In this document: piece after piece, positions 18,801 through 26,941 of the stretch | Layout of the letters: each line of letters starts with the position of its first letter | How positions within the stretch are numbered: the first letter of the stretch is position 1 | From: Marinobacter sp. | Lineage (GTDB): Bacteria; Pseudomonadota; Gammaproteobacteria; Pseudomonadales; Oleiphilaceae | Direction: 5' to 3' | DNA: 64,000 bases | Assembly (NCBI GenBank): GCA_014359475.1 | Contig: JACIZI010000017.1 | Location: 1-64,000, forward strand | Notes under the pieces: generated by a model | What the model saw: only the letters and a program-made list of their open reading frames with translations | What the model was told of the DNA's origin: nothing | The model's database searches: none | Program-made: the position numbers and the translations under genes

Positions 18801-19670
18801 ATGCAATCAGTAAAAGTTTCAGTCCGTATGCAACCACTGGGGCTGGCAGCGCTGGCGTTTGCCATTTTTCTGGCCGGCTGCAGCTCGACACCCGGGCCGT
18901 CGGACTCCCGCTACCTGATGGACCAGGACAGGGCACCGGCGGGCAATTTCGATGTCAGCGCCCTTAACGACGCCGTGCCGCGCTTTGAAGCGCCGCGCCG
19001 GGCGGGCAACAAGAGCCCTTATGAAGTATGGGGTACAACGTATCGCGTGCTGGACAGTAACCAGGACTATGTGGAGAGGGGTGTTGCCAGCTGGTATGGC
19101 GAGAAGTTTCACGGCCACAGTACCTCCAATGGTGAAACCTTCAATATGTATGCCATGACGGCAGCTCACAAGAGCCTGCGAATTCCGTCCTATGCCCGGG
19201 TAACCAATCTGGACAATGGCCGGTCGGTGATTGTGCGGGTCAACGACCGGGGGCCGTTTCATGGCGACCGGTTGATTGATCTGTCCTATGCAGCCGCCAA
19301 AAAGCTCGGCTACCAGAGCCGGGGCACCGCCCGGGTGGAAGTCGCCGCTATCACTGTGGACCAGGACGGTGCCATGAGTATCGCGGGGGAGCCCTGGCCG
19401 GGCCCCTCCGCCGGCACGAAGGGCAATGAGAAGGGCCACTTTGTGCAGATTGCATCCTTCAGCAGCCCCTCGCCGGCAGAGCAGTTACTGGCGCGGGTGC
19501 AGACTGCCACCGAGGATCCGGTCCGGGTTCGGGCTATTACCACCGGCGGAGGGCGTTTTCACCGTGTGCAGGTGGGCCCCTTCGCCAGTGAGGGGGATGC
19601 CCGGGAAGCCCAGGGTCGCCTGCAACGGCTGGGCTTCAGCCAGTCGATTCTGCTGACCGATATGCATTAG
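18801..19670 (+). CDS. rlpA: RlpA-type septal ring lipoprotein
   Basis: Outer-membrane lipoprotein with a double-psi beta-barrel lytic transglycosylase domain and a C-terminal SPOR domain, 289 residues. A signal segment ends in the lipobox LAGC (Cys about 28). The RlpA domain shows GVASWYGEKFHGHSTSNGETFN and VRVNDRGPF. The SPOR domain is at about 212-289 (FVQIASFSS...VQVGPFAS). It should bind denuded glycan and may cleave it at the septum. mltB, usually between rodA and rlpA in pseudomonads, is absent here. Confidence 0.93.
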   Translation: MQSVKVSVRMQPLGLAALAFAIFLAGCSSTPGPSDSRYLMDQDRAPAGNFDVSALNDAVPRFEAPRRAGNKSPYEVWGTTYRVLDSNQDYVERGVASWYGEKFHGHSTSNGETFNMYAMTAAHKSLRIPSYARVTNLDNGRSVIVRVNDRGPFHGDRLIDLSYAAAKKLGYQSRGTARVEVAAITVDQDGAMSIAGEPWPGPSAGTKGNEKGHFVQIASFSSPSPAEQLLARVQTATEDPVRVRAITTGGGRFHRVQVGPFASEGDAREAQGRLQRLGFSQSILLTDMH

Positions 19671-19775
19671 GGAACCTCTGCGGAGTTAATCAGAGGCGTC
19701 CCGGAATACGCCGTTGGCTGTGGTGAGTACCATGGCCGGCGATCAACACCTGTAAATCACAAACTGAATGGACCC

Positions 19776-20942
19776 ATGGGAACTACAATCGTCGCTCGAT
19801 CCTTTTACGCCGTCTTACTCCTACTGACCCTGACGCTCCAGCAGGCAATGGCCCAGTCTGTGCTGATTCCTTCGCCGCCGGCGATTGCGGCCAGCTCCTA
19901 TCTGCTGATGGACCCGAAAAGCGGCACCATCCTGATGGAGGAAAACAGTCACGAGCGGCTGCCACCGGCCAGTCTTACCAAGATGATGACCGCCTACATC
20001 GTTGAGCGTGAACTGGACGAGGGCCGGATTTCCATGTCGGACATGGTGCCGGTCAGCGTGAATGCATGGAAAACCGGCGGTTCCCGTACTTTTATTCAGG
20101 AAGGTACGCAGGTACCCGTGGAGGATTTGCTCAAGGGTGTGATTATTCAGTCCGGTAATGATGCTTCTGTGGCCCTGGCCGAGTTTGTGGCGGGCAGTGA
20201 GGACGCCTTTGTGGATATCATGAATCAGCAGGCGCAGCTTCTGGGGATGAAAGATACTCACTTCGAGAACGCCACGGGGTTGCCGGCGAAAGACCACTAT
20301 TCCACTGCCCATGATCTGGCCCTGCTGGCTCAGGCGATCATCAACGATTACCCGGAAAACTACGGTCTCTACGCCGAGAAGCACTTTACCTACAATAATA
20401 TCCGGCAGCCCAACCGCAACAGCCTGCTCTGGCGTGATGATAGTGTCGACGGTCTGAAAACCGGCCACACGGAAGAAGCGGGTTATTGCCTCGTGGCCTC
20501 AGCGAAAAAGGGTGACACCCGGTTTATTGCTGTAGTGATGGGCACAGACAGCACTGCAGCACGTGCCCGTGAAATACAGAAAATGCTCAATTACGGCTTC
20601 CGCTACTACACTACCGAAAAGCTGTTCAGTCAGGGGCAGGAACTGGTCAGCAGTCGTGTGTGGGGTGGCCTGCAGAATGACGTGTCGATCGGTGTCACCG
20701 GTGATGTCTACGTTACCATTCCCCGGGGTGCCCGGCAGAACCTGGAATCTTCCGTGGATCTGGACTCGGTGATCCGCGCGCCGGTCAGCGCCGGTGACGA
20801 ACTGGGGCGGGTGACTGTGTTGTATGACGGTAAATCCATTGTGGATCAGCCCGTGGTGGCGTTGAGTGAAGTGCCCGAAGGCGGCCTGTTCAAGCGCCTC
20901 TGGGATGCCGTCAAACTCTTCTTTGTACAGCTGTTCCAGTAA
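19776..20942 (+). CDS. dacA: D-alanyl-D-alanine carboxypeptidase (PBP5/6 family)
   Basis: Removes the terminal D-Ala from stem pentapeptides in the periplasm. The 388-residue protein has a signal peptide (about 1-27), Ser66 and Lys69 in SLTK, SGN at 126-128 and KTG at 228-230. A C-terminal PBP5-type beta domain ends in an amphipathic helix (RLWDAVKLFFVQLF) that would lie on the membrane. The ribosome site before ATG 19776 is weak. The dacA-ybeD-lipB order matches relatives. Confidence 0.95.
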   Translation: MGTTIVARSFYAVLLLLTLTLQQAMAQSVLIPSPPAIAASSYLLMDPKSGTILMEENSHERLPPASLTKMMTAYIVERELDEGRISMSDMVPVSVNAWKTGGSRTFIQEGTQVPVEDLLKGVIIQSGNDASVALAEFVAGSEDAFVDIMNQQAQLLGMKDTHFENATGLPAKDHYSTAHDLALLAQAIINDYPENYGLYAEKHFTYNNIRQPNRNSLLWRDDSVDGLKTGHTEEAGYCLVASAKKGDTRFIAVVMGTDSTAARAREIQKMLNYGFRYYTTEKLFSQGQELVSSRVWGGLQNDVSIGVTGDVYVTIPRGARQNLESSVDLDSVIRAPVSAGDELGRVTVLYDGKSIVDQPVVALSEVPEGGLFKRLWDAVKLFFVQLFQ

Positions 20943-20951
20943 GAGGCGGCC

Positions 20952-21221
20952 ATGAGCGAACCCCAAGCCCCTAAAATCGAATTTCCCTGTGACTATGTGG
21001 TCAAGGTGATCGGCGACGCTGCTCCGGATTTCCGGGAGTTTGTCATGGAAGTAGCGGAACAGCACGCCCCCGGCATCCAGGAACACCGGGTCATGGTGCG
21101 GGCCAGCAGCGGCGGCCGGTTTACCTCGGTTCAGGTGACCATTGTGGCCACCGGTGAAGCCCAGCTCAAAGCCCTGTTCGAGGATCTCAAGGCCAGTGGC
21201 CGGGTCCACATGGTGCTCTGA
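20952..21221 (+). CDS. ybeD: YbeD family protein (DUF493)
   Basis: An 89-residue cytoplasmic protein of the YbeD/DUF493 family, with an ACT-like alpha/beta fold: FPCDYVVKVIGDAAPDF at the start, then a SSGGRFTSVQVTIVATG strand pair. Biochemical function unknown. It is consistently placed between dacA and lipB in gammaproteobacteria, as here; it starts 9 bases after dacA and ends 3 bases before lipB. Confidence 0.92.
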   Translation: MSEPQAPKIEFPCDYVVKVIGDAAPDFREFVMEVAEQHAPGIQEHRVMVRASSGGRFTSVQVTIVATGEAQLKALFEDLKASGRVHMVL

Positions 21222-21224
21222 CCA

Positions 21225-21884
21225 GTGGGCCGGCTGATTGTCCGCTCTCTGGGAGAGCAGCCCTATACGCGGATCTGGGAAGCCATGAAGGCCTTCACCG
21301 CCAACCGGCATGCACAGACGCCTGACGAGCTCTGGTGCCTGGAGCACCCGCCGGTCTATACCCAGGGGCAGGCGGGCAAGGCAGAGCACATTCTGAACCC
21401 CGGTGACATCCCGGTCATTCAGGTTGACCGGGGCGGGCAGGTGACCTATCACGGGCCAGGACAGCTGGTGGTTTACCTTCTGATCGATCTTTCGCGGGCC
21501 CGGCTGGGTGTGCGTGAGCTGGTGGATCGCATTGAGCAGTCGCTGGTGGCGGTGCTGGCGGGTTATGGCATCGAAGCGGCCCCACGGCCGGATGCTCCCG
21601 GCGTGTATGTGAACGGAGCCAAAATCGCGTCACTGGGGCTGCGGGTGCGCCGGGGCTGTTCTTTTCACGGACTGGCGCTGAACGTTGGGATGGACCTGGA
21701 GCCTTTTCGCCGGATCAACCCTTGCGGCCATGCCGGTATGCCCATGACCCGGATCCGGGATTTCCGGGCGGATGTGAACATCGGGACGGTCACCGTAGCG
21801 CTGGTCTCCGAGTTGGCGCACAGGCTTGGGGCAACAAGGGTGGAGCACCAGCAAGGGTTGCCTCAGCTGGCGGAACCGTCGTAA
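21225..21884 (+). CDS. lipB: Octanoyl-[ACP]:protein octanoyltransferase
   Basis: Moves octanoate from ACP to the lipoyl domains of 2-oxoacid dehydrogenases and GcvH. The 219-residue protein shows [18 protein letters not shown] (RGG.vTyHGPGQ), [21 protein letters not shown] with the conserved Lys, and the Cys of NPCG near residue 166. It begins with a GTG codon, 3 bases after ybeD. Its 3' end overlaps the converging diguanylate cyclase gene by 22 bases. lipA, normally next, is 24 kb away (45562-46611). Confidence 0.95.
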   Translation: MGRLIVRSLGEQPYTRIWEAMKAFTANRHAQTPDELWCLEHPPVYTQGQAGKAEHILNPGDIPVIQVDRGGQVTYHGPGQLVVYLLIDLSRARLGVRELVDRIEQSLVAVLAGYGIEAAPRPDAPGVYVNGAKIASLGLRVRRGCSFHGLALNVGMDLEPFRRINPCGHAGMPMTRIRDFRADVNIGTVTVALVSELAHRLGATRVEHQQGLPQLAEPS

Positions 21885-22951
21885 CAGCAGACCCTGTTGC
21901 GTCCCAGTCCTTTGGCCTGATACAGCGCTTCATCGGCCCGTTGCAGGAGTCGGTCAATGGATTCCGAGCCGCGAATGGTGGCCACTCCGGCGCTGACCGT
22001 GAGGGGGATTTCCCGGCCCTGGTAGGATACCGGGTTGCGATGGATGGCTTCCCGGAAACGCTCGCCGGTCTGTAGTGCTTCGCCGGCCTCGGTTTCCGGC
22101 AAGAGCGCCAGGTACTCCTCTCCTCCCCAGCGGGCAATGGTGTCTACTTTCCGGCACTCATTTTTAAGTGTTTGCGCCACACGGACAATTACCTCATCCC
22201 CCGCCTGATGGCCAAACTCGTCGTTTACGTTCTTGAACCAATCGATATCCAGCAACACCACGGAGAAGGGGCGCGCGTTGCGCAGGTAGCGTTCGTATTC
22301 CACCGCCAGCCGGTCCATGCCTTCGCGCCGGTTGGCGAGGCTGGTCAGGGCATCATGGGTGGCAGCGTATTCGAACTCCGCTGCCAGTTTCAGCAACCGC
22401 GACTTGGCACGTCGCCGGCTCTGATCCAGGACATAGCAGGAGCCCATTTCAAACACCAGCACGGCAACCATGGTCACCCGGAAGCTGGTGCTATAGGGGG
22501 TATTGAAAATCGCATCCCCGATGGGACTGAACAGTATAATCGCCGCCCCAAGTCCTCCGGCGCAGGCAATAATGCCTGTGCGGGGCGTGCTGATGTAGAA
22601 GATGACGGGGGGATAGGCAAACATCCAGATGATGGCAGAGCCTTCCTCCAGGGCCGTGATCGCAAAGAATACAAACAGGCCGGTGACGATTGCGATGAAG
22701 CTGCGGCGTTGCAGAGCCTCCCGGCGGGTTAGCAGATATACCAGGCCGTTAAGGGCGAGCAGTGCCATGAAAAAGATCAGAACCGGGGTGCTGTGCGCAT
22801 CTTCCCGCAGGTAGGCGCGGTAGGCGAAGAACGCCAGCGTCGGGATAGCGGCAAGGGTCAACCAGCCGATGAGAGCCGGCACAGGTATCTCTCCGGATAC
22901 GCGAAGTTGCGCCAGATCCTCGTCCGTTCGCTTGTGGTTAGGCTGTGTCAT
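21863..22951 (-). CDS. Diguanylate cyclase with membrane sensor region
   Basis: Makes cyclic di-GMP from two GTP. The 362-residue protein has about six hydrophobic spans (residues 25-180) and a C-terminal GGDEF domain. The active motif GGEEY is intact, preceded by the inhibitory site RKVD exactly five residues upstream. Other family elements include [34 protein letters not shown] and [14 protein letters not shown]. Unlike the two GGDEF proteins at 10.7-12.7 kb, this one should be active and product-inhibited. The signal sensed is unknown. It overlaps the lipB end by 22 bases. Confidence 0.9.
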   Translation of the reverse strand: MTQPNHKRTDEDLAQLRVSGEIPVPALIGWLTLAAIPTLAFFAYRAYLREDAHSTPVLIFFMALLALNGLVYLLTRREALQRRSFIAIVTGLFVFFAITALEEGSAIIWMFAYPPVIFYISTPRTGIIACAGGLGAAIILFSPIGDAIFNTPYSTSFRVTMVAVLVFEMGSCYVLDQSRRRAKSRLLKLAAEFEYAATHDALTSLANRREGMDRLAVEYERYLRNARPFSVVLLDIDWFKNVNDEFGHQAGDEVIVRVAQTLKNECRKVDTIARWGGEEYLALLPETEAGEALQTGERFREAIHRNPVSYQGREIPLTVSAGVATIRGSESIDRLLQRADEALYQAKGLGRNRVCCYDGSAS

Positions 22952-23273
22952 GGAATACTTTTTGTTGTTTGACTGTTCGCCCGCGCTCCGGCAGTCTTGT
23001 TCTCCGGGCGTTCAAAGCACCAATTCTAGCTTGCTTGTCCGGCTCATGCTGTGAAATTAAGTAAACTGTTGTAGTCTGATATTACTAGCCTGTTCGGCGC
23101 GCTGTACTTGATACTGTCTGCGGCCCTCGGTTTCATTGGCTGTTACGCCGGACAGTCATGGCGGTTAAGTTGGGCCCGGAGGGTCTGGCCCCGCTATAAT
23201 GAGCTGCATCAACTCGTTGCGCTGCCGGTTGTTTCCGGGGGGCGTGCAAATTTCAAATCCGGACTGATCGTCA
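22952..23273. other. Intergenic region with candidate promoter
   Basis: A 322-base divergent intergenic stretch between the diguanylate cyclase and the AarF-family kinase. No protein or RNA gene is seen. A perfect TATAAT at 23195-23200, with a poor TTGGGC 19 bases upstream, is the best promoter candidate for the kinase gene. The first 130 bases are AT-richer and likely hold the cyclase promoter, but no convincing hexamer pair was found. Confidence 0.45.
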
Positions 23274-24677
23274 ATGGCATCTAAACGTCGTGGTACCTCG
23301 GTTGACCGAATCAAAACTGGCAGTTTCGAGAGGCGACTGTCACTCACCCGGGCCGGCCTTTTTGCAGGTTCCCGAATGGCAGGCCACATGGCCACCAACT
23401 GGTTCAGCAGCAAGGACAAGCGGGAAGCCCGCCACAAGGCCATGTTGTCCAGTCAGGCCCAGTTTCTGGTGGATGAGCTGGGCAAGCTCAAAGGCAGCGT
23501 GGTGAAGATTGGCCAGGTAATGGCGCTTTATGGCGAGCATTTTCTGCCGGATGAGGTCACGGAGGCACTGCACACTCTCGAAGATCAGACCACCTCCCTG
23601 GGCTGGGCCTCCATCGAAAAAGAGCTTAAGGCAGAGTTGGGGCCCTCACGTCTGGGGGAGCTGGAGGTTGATCCGGAGCCCCTTGGTGCCGCTTCGCTGG
23701 GCCAGGTGCACCGGGCAAAACGTAAAAGCGATGGGCTGGAACTGGTGCTGAAAATCCAGTATCCGGGAGTGGCAAACGCGGTGGATAGTGATCTCAACGC
23801 CGTGGCCCAATTGCTGAAGATCGCTCGCCTGGTATCGTTCGGCCCCGAGTTTAAGGACTGGCTTGAAGAAGTCCGGGAGATGATGCACCGGGAGGTGGAC
23901 TATCGCCTGGAGGCCAGAACCACCGAGCGTTTCCGCCAGATGCTTAAGGAGGATCCGCGCTTTATCGTGCCCCGGGTGCTGGAGGAATACTCGTCTGCCC
24001 GGGTGATCGCCTCAACGTACGAGCATGGGCATTCGGTGAGTTCAGAAGCCGTGGCACAGCTATCCGTGGAGCGTCGCAGCGAACTGGGCCGTGCCGCTCT
24101 GGAACTGTTTTTCCGCGAGCTCTTTGAGTGGGGCGAGATTCAGACCGACCCCAACTTCGGCAACTACCGGATTCGACTGGCCGGTGAGCAGGGCGAAGAC
24201 AAGGCCTATGACCGGATTGTGTTGCTGGATTTCGGTGCCGTACAGAAGTACTCCGATGAATTTCTGCAGCCGGTCATTCACATGATCCGCGCTTCCTACG
24301 AGGGGGATCTTGAGCAGGTGATTGAGGGGGGTGTGCAGCTTCGCTTCATGAGTAATGACTGGCCGGAGGATGTGCTGCGCCGCTTCGGGGAAGTGTGCAT
24401 GTCGGTGCTCGAACCCCTCTCCCGGGATCGCAGCCAGTGGCCGGATTATGCTACCAACGAGCAGGGCCAGTACCGTTGGAAGCAGAGCGATCTGCCGTCA
24501 CGTGTGGCCCGTCAGGCGGCTCGTTCTGCCATCAACCGTTATTTCCGGGTGCCACCCAAGGAGTTTGTGTTTCTCAATCGCAAGCTGATTGGCGTGTATA
24601 CCTTTATCGCGGTACTCAAGGCGGAGTTTAATGGTGAGGATCTGTTGCGCCGGTATCTTTACGGTAAAGATGCATAG
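23274..24677 (+). CDS. AarF/UbiB-family (ABC1/ADCK) atypical kinase
   Basis: A 467-residue atypical kinase-like protein. Signatures are KIGQVMALYGEHFLPDEV (the KxGQ motif), GAASLGQVHRAK (Ala-rich loop), VLKIQYPGV with the ATP Lys, EVDYRLEA, TDPNFGNY and LLDFGAVQ. These proteins are thought to support ubiquinone or other lipid metabolism through ATPase activity. It ends without the C-terminal transmembrane pair of canonical UbiB and is not next to ubiE or ubiJ, so it is probably a paralogue. Its stop overlaps the converging YqaA gene by 19 bases. Confidence 0.85.
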   Translation: MASKRRGTSVDRIKTGSFERRLSLTRAGLFAGSRMAGHMATNWFSSKDKREARHKAMLSSQAQFLVDELGKLKGSVVKIGQVMALYGEHFLPDEVTEALHTLEDQTTSLGWASIEKELKAELGPSRLGELEVDPEPLGAASLGQVHRAKRKSDGLELVLKIQYPGVANAVDSDLNAVAQLLKIARLVSFGPEFKDWLEEVREMMHREVDYRLEARTTERFRQMLKEDPRFIVPRVLEEYSSARVIASTYEHGHSVSSEAVAQLSVERRSELGRAALELFFRELFEWGEIQTDPNFGNYRIRLAGEQGEDKAYDRIVLLDFGAVQKYSDEFLQPVIHMIRASYEGDLEQVIEGGVQLRFMSNDWPEDVLRRFGEVCMSVLEPLSRDRSQWPDYATNEQGQYRWKQSDLPSRVARQAARSAINRYFRVPPKEFVFLNRKLIGVYTFIAVLKAEFNGEDLLRRYLYGKDA

Positions 24678-25087
24678 AGCACGATCCATAGCACGATGGC
24701 GTAGCGCACACCCTTGCCGATACCCACCAGTACCACGAAGTTCAGCCAGGGGACCCGCATGATACCGCCGATAACGGTCAGTGCATCGCCCCCGATCGGC
24801 AACCATCCCATCAGCAGTGACCACTGCCCGTAACGGTTGAAACGGTTACGGGCATTTTCGAGCTGTTTCTCGCTGACCGGAAACCAGCGTTTGTGTTTGA
24901 AGCGGTCCACCTGTCTGCCAATGAGGCCGTTTACCACCGATCCCAGAGTGTTGCCGAGGGTTGCCCAGAACCAGACCCAGAACAGTGCATAGCCCTGGGC
25001 CACCATACCGCCAAGCAGTATTTCCGAGTAGGCGGGAAGCAGGGTGGCGGCGGCAAACGCCGTGAGAAACAGGGTCAGATAGGCCAC
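24659..25087 (-). CDS. yqaA: YqaA family (DedA/VTT-like) membrane protein
   Basis: A 142-residue inner-membrane protein, shorter than DedA and matching the YqaA subfamily: LPAYSEILLGGMVAQGY near the start, ATLGNTLGSVVNGLIGR, and GWLPIGGDALTVIGGIMRVPW. About four spans. Probably involved in membrane lipid homeostasis, inferred from the VTT superfamily. It overlaps the kinase gene tail by 19 bases and diverges from the glutaredoxin gene. Confidence 0.85.
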   Translation of the reverse strand: MAYLTLFLTAFAAATLLPAYSEILLGGMVAQGYALFWVWFWATLGNTLGSVVNGLIGRQVDRFKHKRWFPVSEKQLENARNRFNRYGQWSLLMGWLPIGGDALTVIGGIMRVPWLNFVVLVGIGKGVRYAIVLWIVLYASLP

Positions 25088-25206
25088 GTACTTGTCCTTG
25101 CTATGGGGGTGATACAGTGCCTCAATTTTCTTCCCGCGACCAGCGTGTCATCATGGCTCGTAGTAAATTCGACAGGATGTATTTCAACTGACACCAGGAG
25201 TGACTT

Positions 25207-25455
25207 ATGGAGCAGGTAACCATTTATGGTCGTTCGTCCTGCGGCTTTTGTACCATGGCCAGGCAGCTCTGCGAAATCCGCAACTACGACTATCGCTACA
25301 TCGACATGGTGAAAGAGGGCATTGCGAAGGAAGACCTGGCCCGGCAATTCGGCTTCCCGGTGAGGACTGTGCCGCAGATTTTTGTGGGAGATAAGTACAT
25401 CGGGGGCTTTGACGATTTTTCCGGTTACGTGCGCCGCGCGCAGGCAACCGCCTGA
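25207..25455 (+). CDS. Glutaredoxin (GrxA-like)
   Basis: An 82-residue thiol oxidoreductase that reduces disulfides with glutathione. The active site is CGFC at residues 12-15, the second motif is TVPQIFV and the GSH-binding GGFDDF follows. The pattern VKEGIAKEDLARQFGFPVRTVPQIFV is closest to GrxA. The variant CGFC in place of CPYC is visible. AGGAGTG lies about 6 bases before ATG 25207. A strong hairpin follows the gene. Confidence 0.9.
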   Translation: MEQVTIYGRSSCGFCTMARQLCEIRNYDYRYIDMVKEGIAKEDLARQFGFPVRTVPQIFVGDKYIGGFDDFSGYVRRAQATA

Positions 25456-25464
25456 TCGCTCCGG

Positions 25465-25500
25465 GCACCAAAGGGGCTGCGCCTGCAGCCCCTTTGGTGC
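25465..25500. terminator. Long perfect hairpin between convergent genes
   Basis: A perfect 16-bp stem (25465-25480 with 25485-25500) around a GCCT tetraloop separates the glutaredoxin gene from the converging phosphofructokinase gene. No T-run follows on either strand, so it may work as a bidirectional terminator with help from Rho or as an RNA-protecting 3' hairpin. Confidence 0.65.
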
Positions 25501-25513
25501 AGCACCCGATGGG

Positions 25514-26776
25514 TCAGATGTTGAAAGCCGCCTTGAGTTTCTTCTCGACCAGCTGGCTCTTCAGCTTCGCCACTTTAGGCAGTCCTTTCTCGAACGGCGG
25601 AAAATTTTCGCCTTCAATCAATGGCTGCAGGTATTCCCGGCAATCCTGGGTGATACCAAAACCGTCGTCGGTGATGTAGTGGATTGGCATCTTCTTTTCC
25701 TGATTGGCCACCTCACTCAGGGGCGCTTCGCCAATATGCCAGCGGTAGGGGTCTGACTGGTCCCGCACAATAGTGGGCATCAGCGCCTGCTTGCCGTTAA
25801 CCGCCATTTCCACTGCGGCCCGGCCCACTTCCCAGGCCTGTTCTACGTCGGTGGCAGAGGCCAGATGGCGGGCACTGCGCTGCAGGTAGTCCGCCACGGC
25901 CCAGTGATATTTGTAGCCGGTCGCCTGCTTTACCATGTTGGCCAGGGTGGGGGCTACGCCGCCCAGCTGGGTGTGGCCAAAGGCATCCCTGGCACCCGCT
26001 TCTGCCAGGAAGCGGCCATCTTCGTACTGGGCGCCTTCCGAGGCCACAATAACGCAGTAGCCGTAGTTCTCCACGCAGTGCCTGACACGGGCCAGGAAGG
26101 CTTCGCGGTTGAACGGCACTTCCGGGAACAGGATGATATGGGGTGGCTCGCTTGCACCCTGTCCGGCCAGGCCACCAGCGGCAGCAATCCAGCCCGCATG
26201 GCGCCCCATCACTTCCAGGATGAACACCTTGGTGGAAGACTCGCACATGGAACGGATGTCCAGGCTCGCCTCCAGGGTGGAGGTGGCAACGTACTTGGCG
26301 ACCGAGCCGAAGCCCGGGCAGCAGTCGGTAAACGGCAAGTCATTATCGACCGTCTTGGGAACGCCGATACAGGTGATCGGGTAGCCCATCCTGTCCGCCA
26401 GTTGCGACACCTTGTAGGCGGTGTCCTGGGAGTCGCCGCCGCCGTTATAGAAGAAATAGCCAATATCGTGGGCCCGGAAGACCTCGATTAGCCGCTCGTA
26501 CTCTTCTCTGTTCTCGGAAAAATTCTTGAGCTTGTGACGGCAGGAGCCGAAAGCGCCGCCGGGCGTGTGAATCAGTGCCTCAATGGTTTCATCACTCTCC
26601 AGGCTGGTGTCGATCAGCTCTTCCCGCAGGGCACCGATGATGCCATTGCGCCCGGCGTAGACCTTGCCGATCTTTTCCGGGTATTTGCGGGCAGTCTGGA
26701 TTACGCCGGCGGCACTGGCGTTGATGACGGCGGTAACGCCGCCGGACTGGGCGTAAAATGCGTTCCTGGTGGCCAT
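25514..26776 (-). CDS. pfp: 6-phosphofructokinase, pyrophosphate-type
   Basis: Phosphorylates fructose 6-phosphate, probably with PPi, in a reversible step. The 420-residue protein begins with FYAQSGGVTAVINASAAGV. It carries GGGDSQD (112-118) and PKTVDND (140-146); the Lys after PRO replaces the Gly of ATP-dependent PFK and marks the PPi class. Further motifs are ILEVMGRHAGW and FGHTQLGG. Start 26776 follows AGGAGG at a rather long 12-base spacing; an ATG 14 codons upstream is possible. It is divergent from mpl and ends at the strong hairpin near the glutaredoxin gene. Confidence 0.88.
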   Translation of the reverse strand: MATRNAFYAQSGGVTAVINASAAGVIQTARKYPEKIGKVYAGRNGIIGALREELIDTSLESDETIEALIHTPGGAFGSCRHKLKNFSENREEYERLIEVFRAHDIGYFFYNGGGDSQDTAYKVSQLADRMGYPITCIGVPKTVDNDLPFTDCCPGFGSVAKYVATSTLEASLDIRSMCESSTKVFILEVMGRHAGWIAAAGGLAGQGASEPPHIILFPEVPFNREAFLARVRHCVENYGYCVIVASEGAQYEDGRFLAEAGARDAFGHTQLGGVAPTLANMVKQATGYKYHWAVADYLQRSARHLASATDVEQAWEVGRAAVEMAVNGKQALMPTIVRDQSDPYRWHIGEAPLSEVANQEKKMPIHYITDDGFGITQDCREYLQPLIEGENFPPFEKGLPKVAKLKSQLVEKKLKAAFNI

Positions 26777-26941
26777 GATGGTGGGAAGCCTCCTGCTGTT
26801 AATCGTGAATGTGGGCATGATACGCCAAAGTTGTGTAATTTTCATGGCTGGCTGTTCAGCGTGACTCTCCGGTATGCTTCGGCAACGATTTGCTCCGGCC
26901 ACGTTGTCCGGATTCTTTAAGTAACAGGGAACAGACAATCC

